A stretch of DNA of 64,000 nt. It comes from Volutella citrinella. Lineage: Eukaryota > Ascomycota > Sordariomycetes > Hypocreales > Nectriaceae. The position numbers were made by a program, and so were the translations under genes. The notes under the pieces were generated by a model, which did not search any database, was not told the DNA's origin, and saw only the letters and a list, made by a program, of their open reading frames with translations. Numbering within the stretch: position 1 is the stretch's first letter; each line of letters starts with the position of its first letter. This document shows, one piece after another, positions 54,225 through 64,000 of the stretch. The stretch is taken from assembly GCA_034401135.1 (NCBI GenBank), contig JAWZSP010000001.1:620001-684000 (forward strand), given 5' to 3'.

Positions 54225-55367
54225 ATGGAAGAGAGGGGGGTTCCGGGTGTGGGCAGTCCGGGTTTTGACGCCGATAACCGCTTATCTGATAGCCAACCGT
54301 CATCTGTCCCCCTCGACTCCCAGCGAAATTCCCTGTTCTTTCAGCTTCTTCCCCAAGAAATCCGAAACAAGATTTACTCTTACATATTCCTATCTACCCG
54401 CCTCACTTGGGGCACTAGATCGACACTAAGCCTCTTCAACCAAGTCGAAATTCAGCCTCGTCAGCACGCCTTGTCAATACTACGAACATGCCATCGCGCA
54501 AGAGAGGAAGTTGGAACAAAGTGGATCAGCCAGGTTCTCTTCTGCTTTGAAGATCCTCGAACTATGCTTGATAGGCTCATCCCTCTGCCTGCGGAAATCA
54601 TCTCGCAAATTCGTTACATGCGCGTCTCAGCAGCACCGCTTCGACTTTCGATCGGTGGCCGGCGGGTCTCATACCGCCTCTACGCAACACTCAAGCTGCT
54701 TCCAGACCTCTGCCTTGATCGACTTGTTGTCGTTGGTGACAAGTCCATGGATGTCAACTACGCGACTGTGGGCGGATTGCTCGCGGAGAGCGGTGGCTGG
54801 AGAGAATTACGCTTCTTCACTGCCAGCTCAGCGTTGCTAGGATTCGCCAAGGTCGATATCGCCCACTTTGGCAATGACGGGGACGAAGATGTCCCAAGGG
54901 TCTGCAGAGCACCTCAGCCTTCTGTCTGGCGCAGCAAGTTAGAGGTGAGGGATGGCGCACACACTCGCCCGACTGTTGCCGCTTATCGCTCGACCGTGTC
55001 CGATCAGCCGGGCTCCATATTCACGGCTGAGTCTCTCGAACCTTTTGAACAGGAGATTCCAGGCAATAGAGCAGACCAAAATGCATATGGGATGAAAGAG
55101 GATGAAGCCATCATGAGCAAAACCGAGAAAGGGAAGGAAATGCTGATTGTGGCAACAAGAGGCTTCGGGGTCGACTACAGAGAGCACTTGGACTCGCCAC
55201 TCGTCAGCCGCAACATCCGAAAAGACCTTCCAGGGAAGTCATGGCAGCAGATTCGAGAAGTGTGCATCGACAAGCCGATGGGCGCAAGGACGGTTGAGAC
55301 CGACGCATATGAGGATCGGGATGAATATGTTTGGCCCGCTCCCGTGTTATACATGGCGAACATATAG
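54225..55367 (+). CDS. DUF7730-like / F-box-like fungal protein
   Basis: 380 residues, intronless. It has the motif LLPQEIRNKIYSYIF at about residues 42-56, the hallmark of a fungal family (DUF7730, an F-box-like core: 'L-P-x-E-I-R-x-x-I-Y'). Next come RQHALSILRTCHRAREEV and ISQIRYMRVSA, also usual in this family. Function is unknown; a protein-interaction or ubiquitin-ligase adaptor role has been suggested for F-box-like members. The C-terminal half is less conserved and polar. No signal peptide was seen. Confidence 0.7.
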   Translation: MEERGVPGVGSPGFDADNRLSDSQPSSVPLDSQRNSLFFQLLPQEIRNKIYSYIFLSTRLTWGTRSTLSLFNQVEIQPRQHALSILRTCHRAREEVGTKWISQVLFCFEDPRTMLDRLIPLPAEIISQIRYMRVSAAPLRLSIGGRRVSYRLYATLKLLPDLCLDRLVVVGDKSMDVNYATVGGLLAESGGWRELRFFTASSALLGFAKVDIAHFGNDGDEDVPRVCRAPQPSVWRSKLEVRDGAHTRPTVAAYRSTVSDQPGSIFTAESLEPFEQEIPGNRADQNAYGMKEDEAIMSKTEKGKEMLIVATRGFGVDYREHLDSPLVSRNIRKDLPGKSWQQIREVCIDKPMGARTVETDAYEDRDEYVWPAPVLYMANI

Positions 55368-55997
55368 CCAGTTGTATATTCTGTGTTGAAAAGTTACTCA
55401 TTTAGAATTATAGAAACTTTGTTGGTAATTGATCTGCGCTCGGTTAAGGTGCTCTGCCAGGCTCCCTGGTTTCCCGTCTGCCCGTGATTTTGTTTCCCCC
55501 TTTCCAATGCCGCCTTTCCGAGGTCAGCAATCCAGGTGCAGGGAGGTGCTGGGTGCAGATCCTGGTATTGAGCCAATTAACTGAAAATAAGCACTCTGCC
55601 CAATAATATGGTTGTGGGGGGCAGGTTTCCGATTGGCCCATGTCGTCTGGGATGGCTTGATGATCTCCGATTGTTGGCAGTCTGTCTCCGACTACTCAAG
55701 TCCGTAACCAGCCCCGCCATCTCCGATTTCATGAAAACAGTGTCTATCAAGCATCAAGTATAATACAGTTCGGTTCACTCGAAACCCGAAAGGTATTTCT
55801 ATTCTCCTCTTGATAGAACACCCGTCTAATTGCTTCTGGGATCTAGGCAACAGCTCAATGCCAAGACCGCCACAATGAGGCCGCACTGACACTGCCTCGT
55901 CAGCCGCAATATAGGCAGCCACGAGAGGACCCCGAGGAGAAATTCAAACTGCTTCCTCGCATTTCTACCATCCAGCTGAATAAGAGTCAGATGCAGC
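55368..55997. other. Intergenic region
   Basis: About 630 bp before the ADP-ribosylglycohydrolase start. Nothing supported. Confidence 0.5.
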
Positions 55998-56993
55998 ATG
56001 GCCTCTTCTACCCGACAAGAAACTCTCTCGCCGCGCGAGTCTCGCGTAATCGGCGCACTTCTCGGTGTCCATGCGGGCGATTCGCTCGGCGCCACTGTCG
56101 AGTTCAAGTCTCACGCCCAGATACGCTCTCGATACCCTAACGGACTTCGACAAATCGTTGGCGGAGGACCTTTTGACTGGCCAGCCGGCCATGCAACCGA
56201 TGACACCGACATGACTCGCGGCGTCCTGCTTGCGTATCGCGACCTCTGCCCCGGAGATGACGTTGCCAAGCTGTCCGGGCACTACTTCCTAGATTGGCAG
56301 AAAGGCAACTGGCCTGATCGACAGCCCGGATCCTATCCGGCGGACATGGGCATCGCCACGGCCAGGGGACTCGGCAGATTCCAGGATTCGAAGGATCCGG
56401 ACCGCGCCGGAGCAGGGCAAGGCAGCGCTGGCAATGGGAGCCTGATGCGGTGCATTCCGACGGCGCTGTTCCAGCCTGACCGCGAGAAGCTCATTTACGA
56501 GAGCATTCGAATCAGCAAGATTACGCACAATGACTTCAGATGCACTACCGCCTGTGCCGCATACAACGTAATGGTGTCGGAGCTAATCAACGAAGCGTCA
56601 CCGGCCGATGCCGTCCAAGCCGGTGAGGATGCTGCCATGCAGCTGGAGGGCCGGGGACCAAAAGAGGTCTCGCAAGCAATCAAGCTGGGCAGAGTGCTGA
56701 AAATAGCAGACATGGCCGAGCGCGGTCCGCCGCCCGAGATGGCTGGAGGATGCAGCGGCTACGTCCTCGAATCTCTTACAATTGCCGTCGCGGCCCTGCT
56801 TGATGGGAGAAACTTCGAAGACGTTCTAGTGGATGTGGTGCGGATCGGCCGGGATACGGATACCAATGCTGCCATTGCTGGGGGACTACTGGGCGCGAGG
56901 GACGGCGAGGGTAGCATCCCTCAGGAGTGGAAGGCAGCACTGCAGTTTGGCCAAGAGTTTAAGGACATTGCGTTGGGGATGATGAGGGAGTGA
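55998..56993 (+). CDS. ADP-ribosylglycohydrolase (DraG/ARH family)
   Basis: 331 residues, intronless. All-helical ARH fold that removes ADP-ribose from proteins or related conjugates using a two-magnesium centre. Motifs are ALLGVHAGDSLGATVEF at the start, GHATDDTDMTRGVLLAY (first acidic metal site), GSAGNGSLMRCIPTAL, and GRDTDTNAAIAGGLLGA (second metal site, near residue 290). These Thr/Asp residues form the predicted catalytic site. Such enzymes occur patchily in fungi and are common in bacteria. Lack of introns and the compact size would fit lateral transfer, but that is inference and needs a phylogeny. It has no clear partner nearby. Confidence 0.85.
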   Translation: MASSTRQETLSPRESRVIGALLGVHAGDSLGATVEFKSHAQIRSRYPNGLRQIVGGGPFDWPAGHATDDTDMTRGVLLAYRDLCPGDDVAKLSGHYFLDWQKGNWPDRQPGSYPADMGIATARGLGRFQDSKDPDRAGAGQGSAGNGSLMRCIPTALFQPDREKLIYESIRISKITHNDFRCTTACAAYNVMVSELINEASPADAVQAGEDAAMQLEGRGPKEVSQAIKLGRVLKIADMAERGPPPEMAGGCSGYVLESLTIAVAALLDGRNFEDVLVDVVRIGRDTDTNAAIAGGLLGARDGEGSIPQEWKAALQFGQEFKDIALGMMRE

Positions 56994-58276
56994 AGACTGG
57001 CCTCGTACATCCCAGGCCTTGGTTCAAGGCCTCAACACACCTTTCTCCGCACTCATTCAAGTTCACGGAAAATACGTGTTGTACAGATTTAGCCTGAGCT
57101 GTTATTCTGATACAATTCTCACACCATGTCATTGTAGATTCTCGCTGTCTTTCTCTCTCCACCTAGCCCGCCCAGGCAGACATGCAAGCAACATGCCAGG
57201 GTTTGTTGGATGTCCCATCTATGATGTAATTGTATGACCATGCCACAACATCCGACTGCAGCCAAGACCGGAAAACACCTCAGGTGGCAAACCAGTCGGC
57301 AAGGATGCACATAAAGATGCCCAGTTTCAAGCCAGCATGTGTAGGGGAGTCATTTTGACACAATTAACGCTGAAGATGGGTTCAGTAAGGTGTACTTTGT
57401 CGAATTACTCGATAGGGACATGGAAACCGGCAAGGACTGGGCTTATTGGATACAGAATGCGGCTGCCTATACCGCCTGCATCTGCAGCTACAGGGTACTA
57501 TTAATGTGTTCGCTTCGGTGTGCCTCTGCCGGCAGGAGGCTGGAGCTTGGCTGGGCCGATGCCGAACACCCAATCGGGGTGTGCCAAGGGACATATACGT
57601 AAGAGAATCCCCAGATTCTCCATCAATGTGGGTGTGCCTAGTCAACAAAGCCAATCCTGCACCTTGGCCAACTCAAAAGCAAGCTGCGTTTAGAAAAAGC
57701 TCGCGTGGTTGCGCCCCCAGAAGGATAATGATCCCTGAAACGGAGCCAGTTGAGAGGACGAATGGCGATGTCGGCCCCGTAACCCGGAGGCCATCTGGGG
57801 ACAAGGTTCTCGATCCCCCGCGGCGGACAGATCCTGCCCGCATCAAAAAATCTGAAAATAGGGCCTCAGTCAGGCTACCAGTCCCAATGGGGCATGTGAG
57901 CACGTCCTTGGCAGGGCCAGAATTATATAACAGATCCCCACTCCCTCCGCATGACAGTCTGGGGTTTTCGATGTTGCCTGGAAAGGATCCGCGGGGTGCC
58001 TCGGAGGCTCGGAAATGAGACCATGGAGACAACATCATTTCCTGGACCGTGCCAAGTAGTTTGACGACAAGCATACGCCTCAACGGCAATACTGGGTCAC
58101 AGAATTGACGGCGAAATATATATATCACCTTGTTGTTTATGATGAAAGTAGCCTCGCATCACCAGCCAAACAGCACACCTCCTCTCCACAGACTTCTTCT
58201 CAGACTGGGCTGGCTTCGCGGATTTCTTTTCTTCTTCTCTACTTCGGCACAAAGAAAAAGTCTAAGAAATTCAATC
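56994..58276. other. 1.3-kb intergenic region
   Basis: Between two plus-strand genes. The open frame at about 57446-58018 has no domain and lacks coding-like character. A TATATATAT run near 58117 could be the promoter core of the next gene. Confidence 0.45.
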
Positions 58277-59897
58277 ATGGGCCTCAAGACTTCCCTCATC
58301 ACCGGCATGATGGCCATGGGTCATCTTGCCAGCTGCTACATCATTCCCAGACAGGATCCCTCCCCCGCGGAGAAGTGTAAGATGTCATTCAGTGGTGGCA
58401 ACCCCGAGGCTGCTGCTGTGACGTGGGAAAAGAGCGGTGCGAAGAAGTTCTTCAAAGAATTCGTAGACAAGAACGGGATCGATAACTGGGCGGACAAGTT
58501 CTTCATGAGCACAATTGCTGGTGGGGGTCAAGGTGAGACCAGAGAGAAATGTCCCATGTCAACTATCAAACTGACGATTTGATCCCCAGGTGGCTCTACC
58601 TACCACTGCGAGTCGCTCAACACCGGCGCTTGCGATGGCCCAGAGACAATGGCCTGTACCAGCTACCAGCCCGTTGAGGCCTTTTATGTCCACTTGTCAA
58701 TCGCGCATCTGCACAGCTTTCTCCAAAAGGTAACGACTGAGATCACCAGCGACACCATCACGGCAATCACAAGAGACATCAAGTCCATCATTGATGAATA
58801 CGGCACACCCCCCAAGGAGGATGTCAACGTGCTGACCCTCATGATCGGTATCCTCGTCTCCCTGGCTGGGCTGGACGGCACCATGGCCCAGAGCTATGGA
58901 GACAAGGGCGGCAAGCCCAAGGCGCTAGGCAAGGCCGGGAACCCCCTTACCATCATGGTTGGTGTCTTCAACCTGGTTGCGTCGACCGGTCCGGGCGACA
59001 AGGTGACGCCCGAGAAGCTCAACTGGGAGCTGGAGAAGGAGTATGGAAACATGTTCACGGGCCTCCTCAACGGCCTCAACAGCACTGCCGAGAACCTCTT
59101 CTCGGGGACGCCCACAAAGGAGATGCTTGATGGTAAGCCCCCCAACGACTGGCTCATTAGCCTCTTTGACGACGGCGCGTTCCTCGATTGGGACCTGGTC
59201 AAGTTTGCCATGAATCTGTGGCGGGACAACACTAGTAGGAAGATGGTAAGCCCAAGGATAAGCCATGACTGAGATTTTGTTGCTGATTGCCACTCCAGAG
59301 GGAGGTCGTCCTCGTCAAGGCGATGAAGACGGAGAACAAGGGGCGATACCGCGTTCTCATCCACAAGGTACGATATCTACTTGCTTAAAGCACAGACAAT
59401 GTGCGCCAATTAAATTTCTATTGCAGAAGAGCACAAAGGTCGGTGTAGTGCAGGATGAGAGCAAGTGCTCGAGCTTCACAGGCTGCGGCGCCCGCAAGTT
59501 GGTGGACATCAGCGAGAAGCTGTGCACAGCAAACAACGCGTGCATCTGGCACGACGACGTGAGTCAATCCAGTAGCCGTGTTGCTTACAAACAGCTAACC
59601 AACTCCTAGAACTGCATCTGCCTCGGCGACGAGCGACAAGGCACGAGCGTGACGGGCAGCAGCATGAAGGTCATGGACGACAGCGACGTGGACAAGGTCA
59701 AGAAGCACATTTCCGACTTCCGCGGCGCCATGATCAACAACTTCAACTGCCGCGACGCGGGCGACGCCAAGCCACCAAGCAAGCTCGACTTTGAGAACAC
59801 ACCCGAGTACTTTCCGTGCTTCTACAACTTTAAGACGATGGAGATTGACGATAAATCGCACTTGGGCTGGACGGGCAAGATGGCGCCCAGTAGCTGA
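58277..59897 (+). CDS. Secreted protein, unknown function
   Basis: Five exons (58277-58532, 58590-59245, 59299-59367, 59427-59558, 59610-59897), 466 residues. Signal-peptide-like N-terminus (SLITGMMAMGHLASCYI). Cys-containing segments include YHCESLNTGACDGPETMACTS and SKCSSFTGCGARKLV, then LCTANNACIWHDDNCICLG, probably disulfide-bonded. The middle is helical with AHLHSFLQKVTTEITSD and a hydrophobic stretch (LTLMIGILVSLAGLDG). The intron after TSRKM and the ones in the C-terminal part preserve frame across the Cys-rich end. I do not recognise the family; similar fungal secreted proteins remain uncharacterised. No enzymatic motif was seen. Confidence 0.7.
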
Positions 59898-60887
59898 GAT
59901 GCATTAGTATAAAGGTCATGAGCAAGTTTACGTACGCAGAAATGATGGGTTCGGTGGTTAAGCCGATGGTTGGCGGCAATGGGCACGGCAAATGGTGATA
60001 TAGCGACTCAGCCATGCCATGCATGAACTCGGCCTTATCAATACATTAGGTTTTTACCCCAACACATCCCGTCCAATGGCGGCTGCGCATCAAATACAAG
60101 TCTGCTCACTAGTCGCGCCACCAGCCGTCAAGGTCTGCTGGTTGGACATCGGAGGATTTCATCGCCCTCGAGACGACGAATCGCAAGCCGTCAACGGTGG
60201 CGCGTCATTCAGCCGAACCCACGTGTGGAAGGCGTCTAGGGCGCCCGCTAGCCCCAACCTCTGATCAAACGCAGCTCCGGGTCCGCTCTTGGTTCATCTC
60301 TCTTGATTACCCAACGAGGGCATTACGTGACACTGGGGAGAAAGCATAGACCATTCAGCTGGACCTCGGGCAAAACCCGCGAAGCGTTGTGGAGACGGAA
60401 AACTGGATCGCCCACTTCGACCCCCATGGGCACGCGAGGAGGGGCAGCGAATGACCAACACGCGAAAAATAAGCCAGTGGTGTGCGGGCGCGGACCGGGT
60501 GGTCTGCCCCAAAAGGGGGACGCCTGGATCCCCTCAGATTCTTCAACCTGGTCCTTGGCAGGCCGCCCTTCTACCTCAGTCTGGCTCTAGCGCCGCCCAA
60601 ACGAGCTTAAGCACGCCCTTGGCTCATCCGCTCATCCGTTTCTTTCTCTTTTCCCCTGTCCGTCGCCGGCGAGAAGTCCGATCTGTTGTTCTACTGAGGC
60701 GTGGGGAGCGCGTTGAATAAATTCTCTCTCTTCTGCTACCCCAATATCGCCCTCTGTTCCCCAGCTTCCCCAGCCTGGTTTCCCCAGAAATCCCCCATTC
60801 CCCGCATTTTAATTCTTTTCTGTCCAATCACATCGTTAGCGTTTGCACTGCTTGCACCACAAATTCGTTTCCAGTCCAAACATCATC
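59898..60887. other. Intergenic region
   Basis: About 990 bp between the secreted protein and the permease. The last 250 bp is a CT-rich leader ending in CATCATC just before the ATG. No gene seen. Confidence 0.5.
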
Positions 60888-62793
60888 ATGGCCGAAAAGG
60901 ACGTCTCCCAGGCCGCGCCGCCAGACCTGCCCTCCGACCCGGCAAAGACTCATCCCACAGTCATTGACCATGCTCGTGCCGCTGCCGACAAGGAGCACAG
61001 CATGACCCTGCTCCAGGGTCTCAAGCTGTACCCCAAGGCTATCGGTTGGAGCATCCTCATCTCCACCTGCATCGTCATGGAAGGCTTTGACCTCAGCTTG
61101 GTCAACGGTTTCTGTATGTATAGCCCTGGCAATCGCCCATTATTCCAGTGATGAAGCCGCAGTTTTGGTCTAACTCCTGTGTGCAGACGCGTTTGCTCGG
61201 TGGAATGAAAAGTACGGCCAGATCACTGCCGATGGCACATACCAGGTTTCTGCTGCCTGGCAGGCTGGTTTGAGCAATGTAAGTGACAATTCCTCTCAAT
61301 TTCGAAACCTACTTCTCAGGAAAGCGGACTGACCAGCATTGATCAGGGTGCCAACGTCGGTTCCATCATCGGCCTTCTGTTGAACGGCTGGATCTCTGAG
61401 CGCATCGGCTACCGCTACACCATCATGGGCTGCCTGGTCTGGCTGTCAGCCTTCATCACCCTCTTCTTCACTGCGCAGAACGTGCAGACCCTCCTTGCCG
61501 CTGAGATCCTCTGCGGTCTCCCCTGGGGCATCTTCCAGACCATCACAGTCACATATGCCTCTGACGTCTGCCCCATCGCGCTGCGAGGCTACCTGACGAC
61601 GTACGTCAACTTCTGCTGGGGACTGGGCCAGGAGATTGGCATCGGTATCCTCAGGGGCATGCTCGAGCGCAAGGATGAATGGGCCTACCGCATTCCTTAC
61701 AGCTTGCAGTGGATCTGGCCCCTTCCCCTCTTCGTCGGCCTGTGGCTGGCTCCCGAATCCCCCTGGTGGTTGGTCCGAAAGGGCCGCACCGATGAGGCCA
61801 AGAAGTCTCTGCTCCGTCTTACTAGCCAGGACCGCGAGACGGACTTTGACGCGGACGAGACTATTGCCATGATGGTCCACACTACTGCGCTTGAGGAGAA
61901 GATCACTGCCGGCAGCTCATACCTCGACTGCTTCAAGGGCGTTGACCTCCGCCGCACTGAGATTGTGTGCATGGTCTGGGCTATGCAGAACCTGAGCGGC
62001 AACTCCTTCTCCGGCTACTCCACCTACTTCCTCGAGCAGGCAGGATTGCCCGCCAAGCACGCCTATTCCTTTGCTCTGGGTCAGTACGCCATCAACATGA
62101 TCGGTGTGTTTGGTGCCTGGGGCCTCATGAAGTCTGGAATCGGTCGCCGATCCCTCTATCTCTATGGACTCTGCGGCTTGTTCACCCTCCTTCTGGTCCT
62201 CGGCTTCCTCGGCCTCGTTCCCGAGTCCAACAGGGAAACGGGTGCGATGGCCACTGGCGCCATCATGATTCTCTGGGCCGTCGTGTATCAGCTTACCGTC
62301 GGCTCTGTGTGCTACTCTCTTGTCGGCGAGCTGCCTTCTCGACGACTCCAAGTCAAGACCATTGCTCTTGGACGTATTCTATAGTGAGTTGTTTCGACAC
62401 TGGATCATGGGAACTTGGACTAATATCCATACAGCAACATTGTTGGCATCGTCAACTCTGTCCTGTCGCCTTACATGCTGAACCCTACCGCATGGGACTG
62501 GAGCAACTACACCGGTTTCTTCTGGGTGAGCCACTGCAATGCGATTGAATCCACAAACAAGCCGCTAACAAGTCTTACAGGCCGGAACCTGCTTCCTCTG
62601 CGTTGTGTACACCTACTTCCGCCTTCCTGAGCCGGCTGGCCGCACGTATGCCGAGCTCAGCGTCCTGTTCGAGAAGAAGGTCAGCGCCCGCAAGTTCTCC
62701 TCTACCGAGGTTGACGTGTTCCACGAGGTGGTTGATGAGAAGATTCTGGATGATTATGACAAGAGCAAGGAGGTTAGAGTTGAGAAGATTTAG
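60888..62793 (+). CDS. MFS sugar transporter, alpha-glucoside/maltose permease type
   Basis: Five exons (60888-61113, 61187-61278, 61347-62383, 62435-62525, 62581-62793) give 552 residues with about 12 membrane helices. Sugar-porter motifs: GLLLNGWISERIGYRYTIM (the GxxxDR/G-like loop 2-3 region), CGLPWGIFQTITVTYASDVCP, PESPWWLVRKGRTDEA and NLSGNSFSGYSTYF. The LPWGIFQ and YFLEQAGL patterns resemble fungal MAL31/AGT1-type alpha-glucoside/H+ symporters. The N-terminal 60 residues are cytosolic. The fourth exon is only 91 bp, so it is easily missed. Substrate is inferred from the family; no hydrolase sits beside it. Confidence 0.88.
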
Positions 62794-63895
62794 ACGAGCC
62801 CACACGTTAATGGTTCCTAATGAATTCAACTGACATTACGTCTTGATGAGACTGTATGGCCGTTCAGCTTGACCTTCTACTTTCATGAGCCGAAGTGATA
62901 TGATTAATCAAATCAAGAAGAACAGTCAGTACCCGAAGCAGCAGCCTTTAGTCGGCGCCTCTCGCCTGGCACGGTGATGCCTTGGCTTGACCATGGATTG
63001 GATCAGACGGACTACGTGAGGAGAGCCCGGTGGACGGGACTCGCCTACAGCTGTGACCTTTCTCGGAACTGAAGTCCATGTAGAAAACATGATCGACCAT
63101 CGACCCACAATTTAGTACGATGCTTCCTATCAAAGCGAGACGAGGCATAGATTCACTACGTGTCCAGGAACCATCTGAGAACCACCGTGCTCCCTCACTA
63201 TCATCCGCTCAGAGGCCAACCGGGAAAATACTAAACCCTTGAAGAGGTGTCGATACCGCCCTACATGTAGTGAAACATGTTCCGTGTGATTGTCGCGGCG
63301 CAGCACACAACCGCCACCTGGTACCGATCCAAAGCCGGAGTCGGATGGTTTCAAGCAGCCGCAGGAGGAATTAATTGGAATTTGCTGTCCTGCATTACGT
63401 ACAGTATTTGCACACTAGTTCCGCGGTGGGCCAAACCGACGGCAGGGGGTACAGTTGCCCATCATGTCACCTTATCTTATCAATCGCATCAAAGGGCGCC
63501 ACCACAGGTTGTGTCGTATTTCCGAGGCCCAAGCGAGCACGCTTGTCACCGCTCGCGTGACCAGAAACAGGCACTTTTCTTCGGCGGATGGACTGCCATG
63601 TCCCCGTTGGTGCCTCTGTGGATGGGATTGGCCGCCATTTGGTGCATTGGCCGCGTGGCTTGCAAGCCATCGTTTACGACCCGCATCCCGGCTCCGTTCC
63701 GCCCAAGGCACAACAGCACCCGGATGGGGTCTCAGGCTTTCAGCTGAAAAGACGAGATCCACTTGCCAAGATGAACGGAGACAGCCTCGATGCCAACGCC
63801 GTCATGGCAATGCTACTTAACTCCTGCAATGAAGTCTGCTGTGCGCAGTGGGATGAAAGCGGTTGCTTCTGCCGCCTCTGCGAAAGACGAACATC
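62794..63895. other. Intergenic region
   Basis: 1.1 kb with overlapping non-coding-looking frames on both strands. It contains the permease 3' UTR and the promoter of the edge gene. Confidence 0.45.
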
Positions 63896-64000
63896 ATGAC
63901 AGACGAACCTCCAACCGTCGCCGTCATCGGCCTAGGTGCGCATGTCCCTGCCAGAACACCCCTCCTCGAGCCCGCATCATACGAGACTTTAAGCTAGACA
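63896..64000 (+). CDS. First exon of a Rossmann-type oxidoreductase-like gene (partial)
   Basis: ATG at 63896 opens MTDEPPTVAVIGLG, the start of a dinucleotide-binding beta-alpha-beta fold (GxG). A donor (GTGCGC) splits the glycine motif at 63935, after which the sequence reads as an intron to the window edge. It could be an FAD monooxygenase or an NAD(P)-dependent dehydrogenase. The call depends on 14 residues and is weak. Confidence 0.35.

Noticed and set aside
57446..58018. 190-residue frame on the plus strand
   Set aside because: Gly/Arg/Pro-rich with no recognisable domain and no splice context; likely chance.

Overview
The window is nuclear DNA of a filamentous ascomycete (Pezizomycotina). 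A Sordariomycete, probably a member of the Hypocreales, fits best. The evidence is short introns (about 50-100 bp) with GT-AG borders and CTRAC-type branch sites, and fungal-only families: HET domain, NACHT/ankyrin NLR, SesA and SesB proteins, Zn2Cys6 regulator, Crd2-type metallothionein, GPI-anchored wall proteins. No rRNA, convincing tRNA or CRISPR was seen. I placed introns by hand, using reading-frame continuity, splice borders and family conservation; joined exon lengths were checked to be multiples of three.

Layout: 1-8.8 kb holds housekeeping and regulatory genes: the N-terminal part of TOR kinase (cut by the left edge), Rtf2, an F-box protein and a Zn2Cys6 regulator. 10.7-19.9 kb holds a GPI-anchored beta-lactamase-like hydrolase, a C2H2 protein, an aldo-keto reductase and a peroxisomal D-amino-acid oxidase. 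20.3-29.4 kb is the most interesting part, an apparent amyloid-signalling cell-death or allorecognition cluster. 31-43.4 kb is mostly conserved: Crd2 metallothionein, a MOB protein, the Ran GEF RCC1/Pim1, Yip1, a small unknown, a repeat-rich wall protein, an Rds1-type ferritin-like protein and a seven-helix membrane protein. 44.7-60 kb is accessory: secreted unknowns, an F-box protein, a HET-domain protein, a possible LTR remnant, a DUF7730-like protein and an ADP-ribosylglycohydrolase. The right end has an MFS alpha-glucoside-type permease and the first exon of a cut gene.

The cluster: a seven-exon NLR on the minus strand (motif exon, degenerate alpha/beta-hydrolase region, NACHT NTPase, ankyrin repeats) is divergent from a SesB-like lipase, which is followed by a SesA-domain protein. 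All three share one glycine/asparagine/glutamine-rich motif of about 35 residues: at the N-terminus of the NLR and at the C-terminus of both putative effectors. By analogy with known fungal sigma and PP amyloid systems, I infer that the activated NLR templates amyloid folding of the motif on the lipase and the SesA protein. The NLR carries an apparent one-base deletion in its last ankyrin repeat, so this allele may be altered or the base may be an assembly error.
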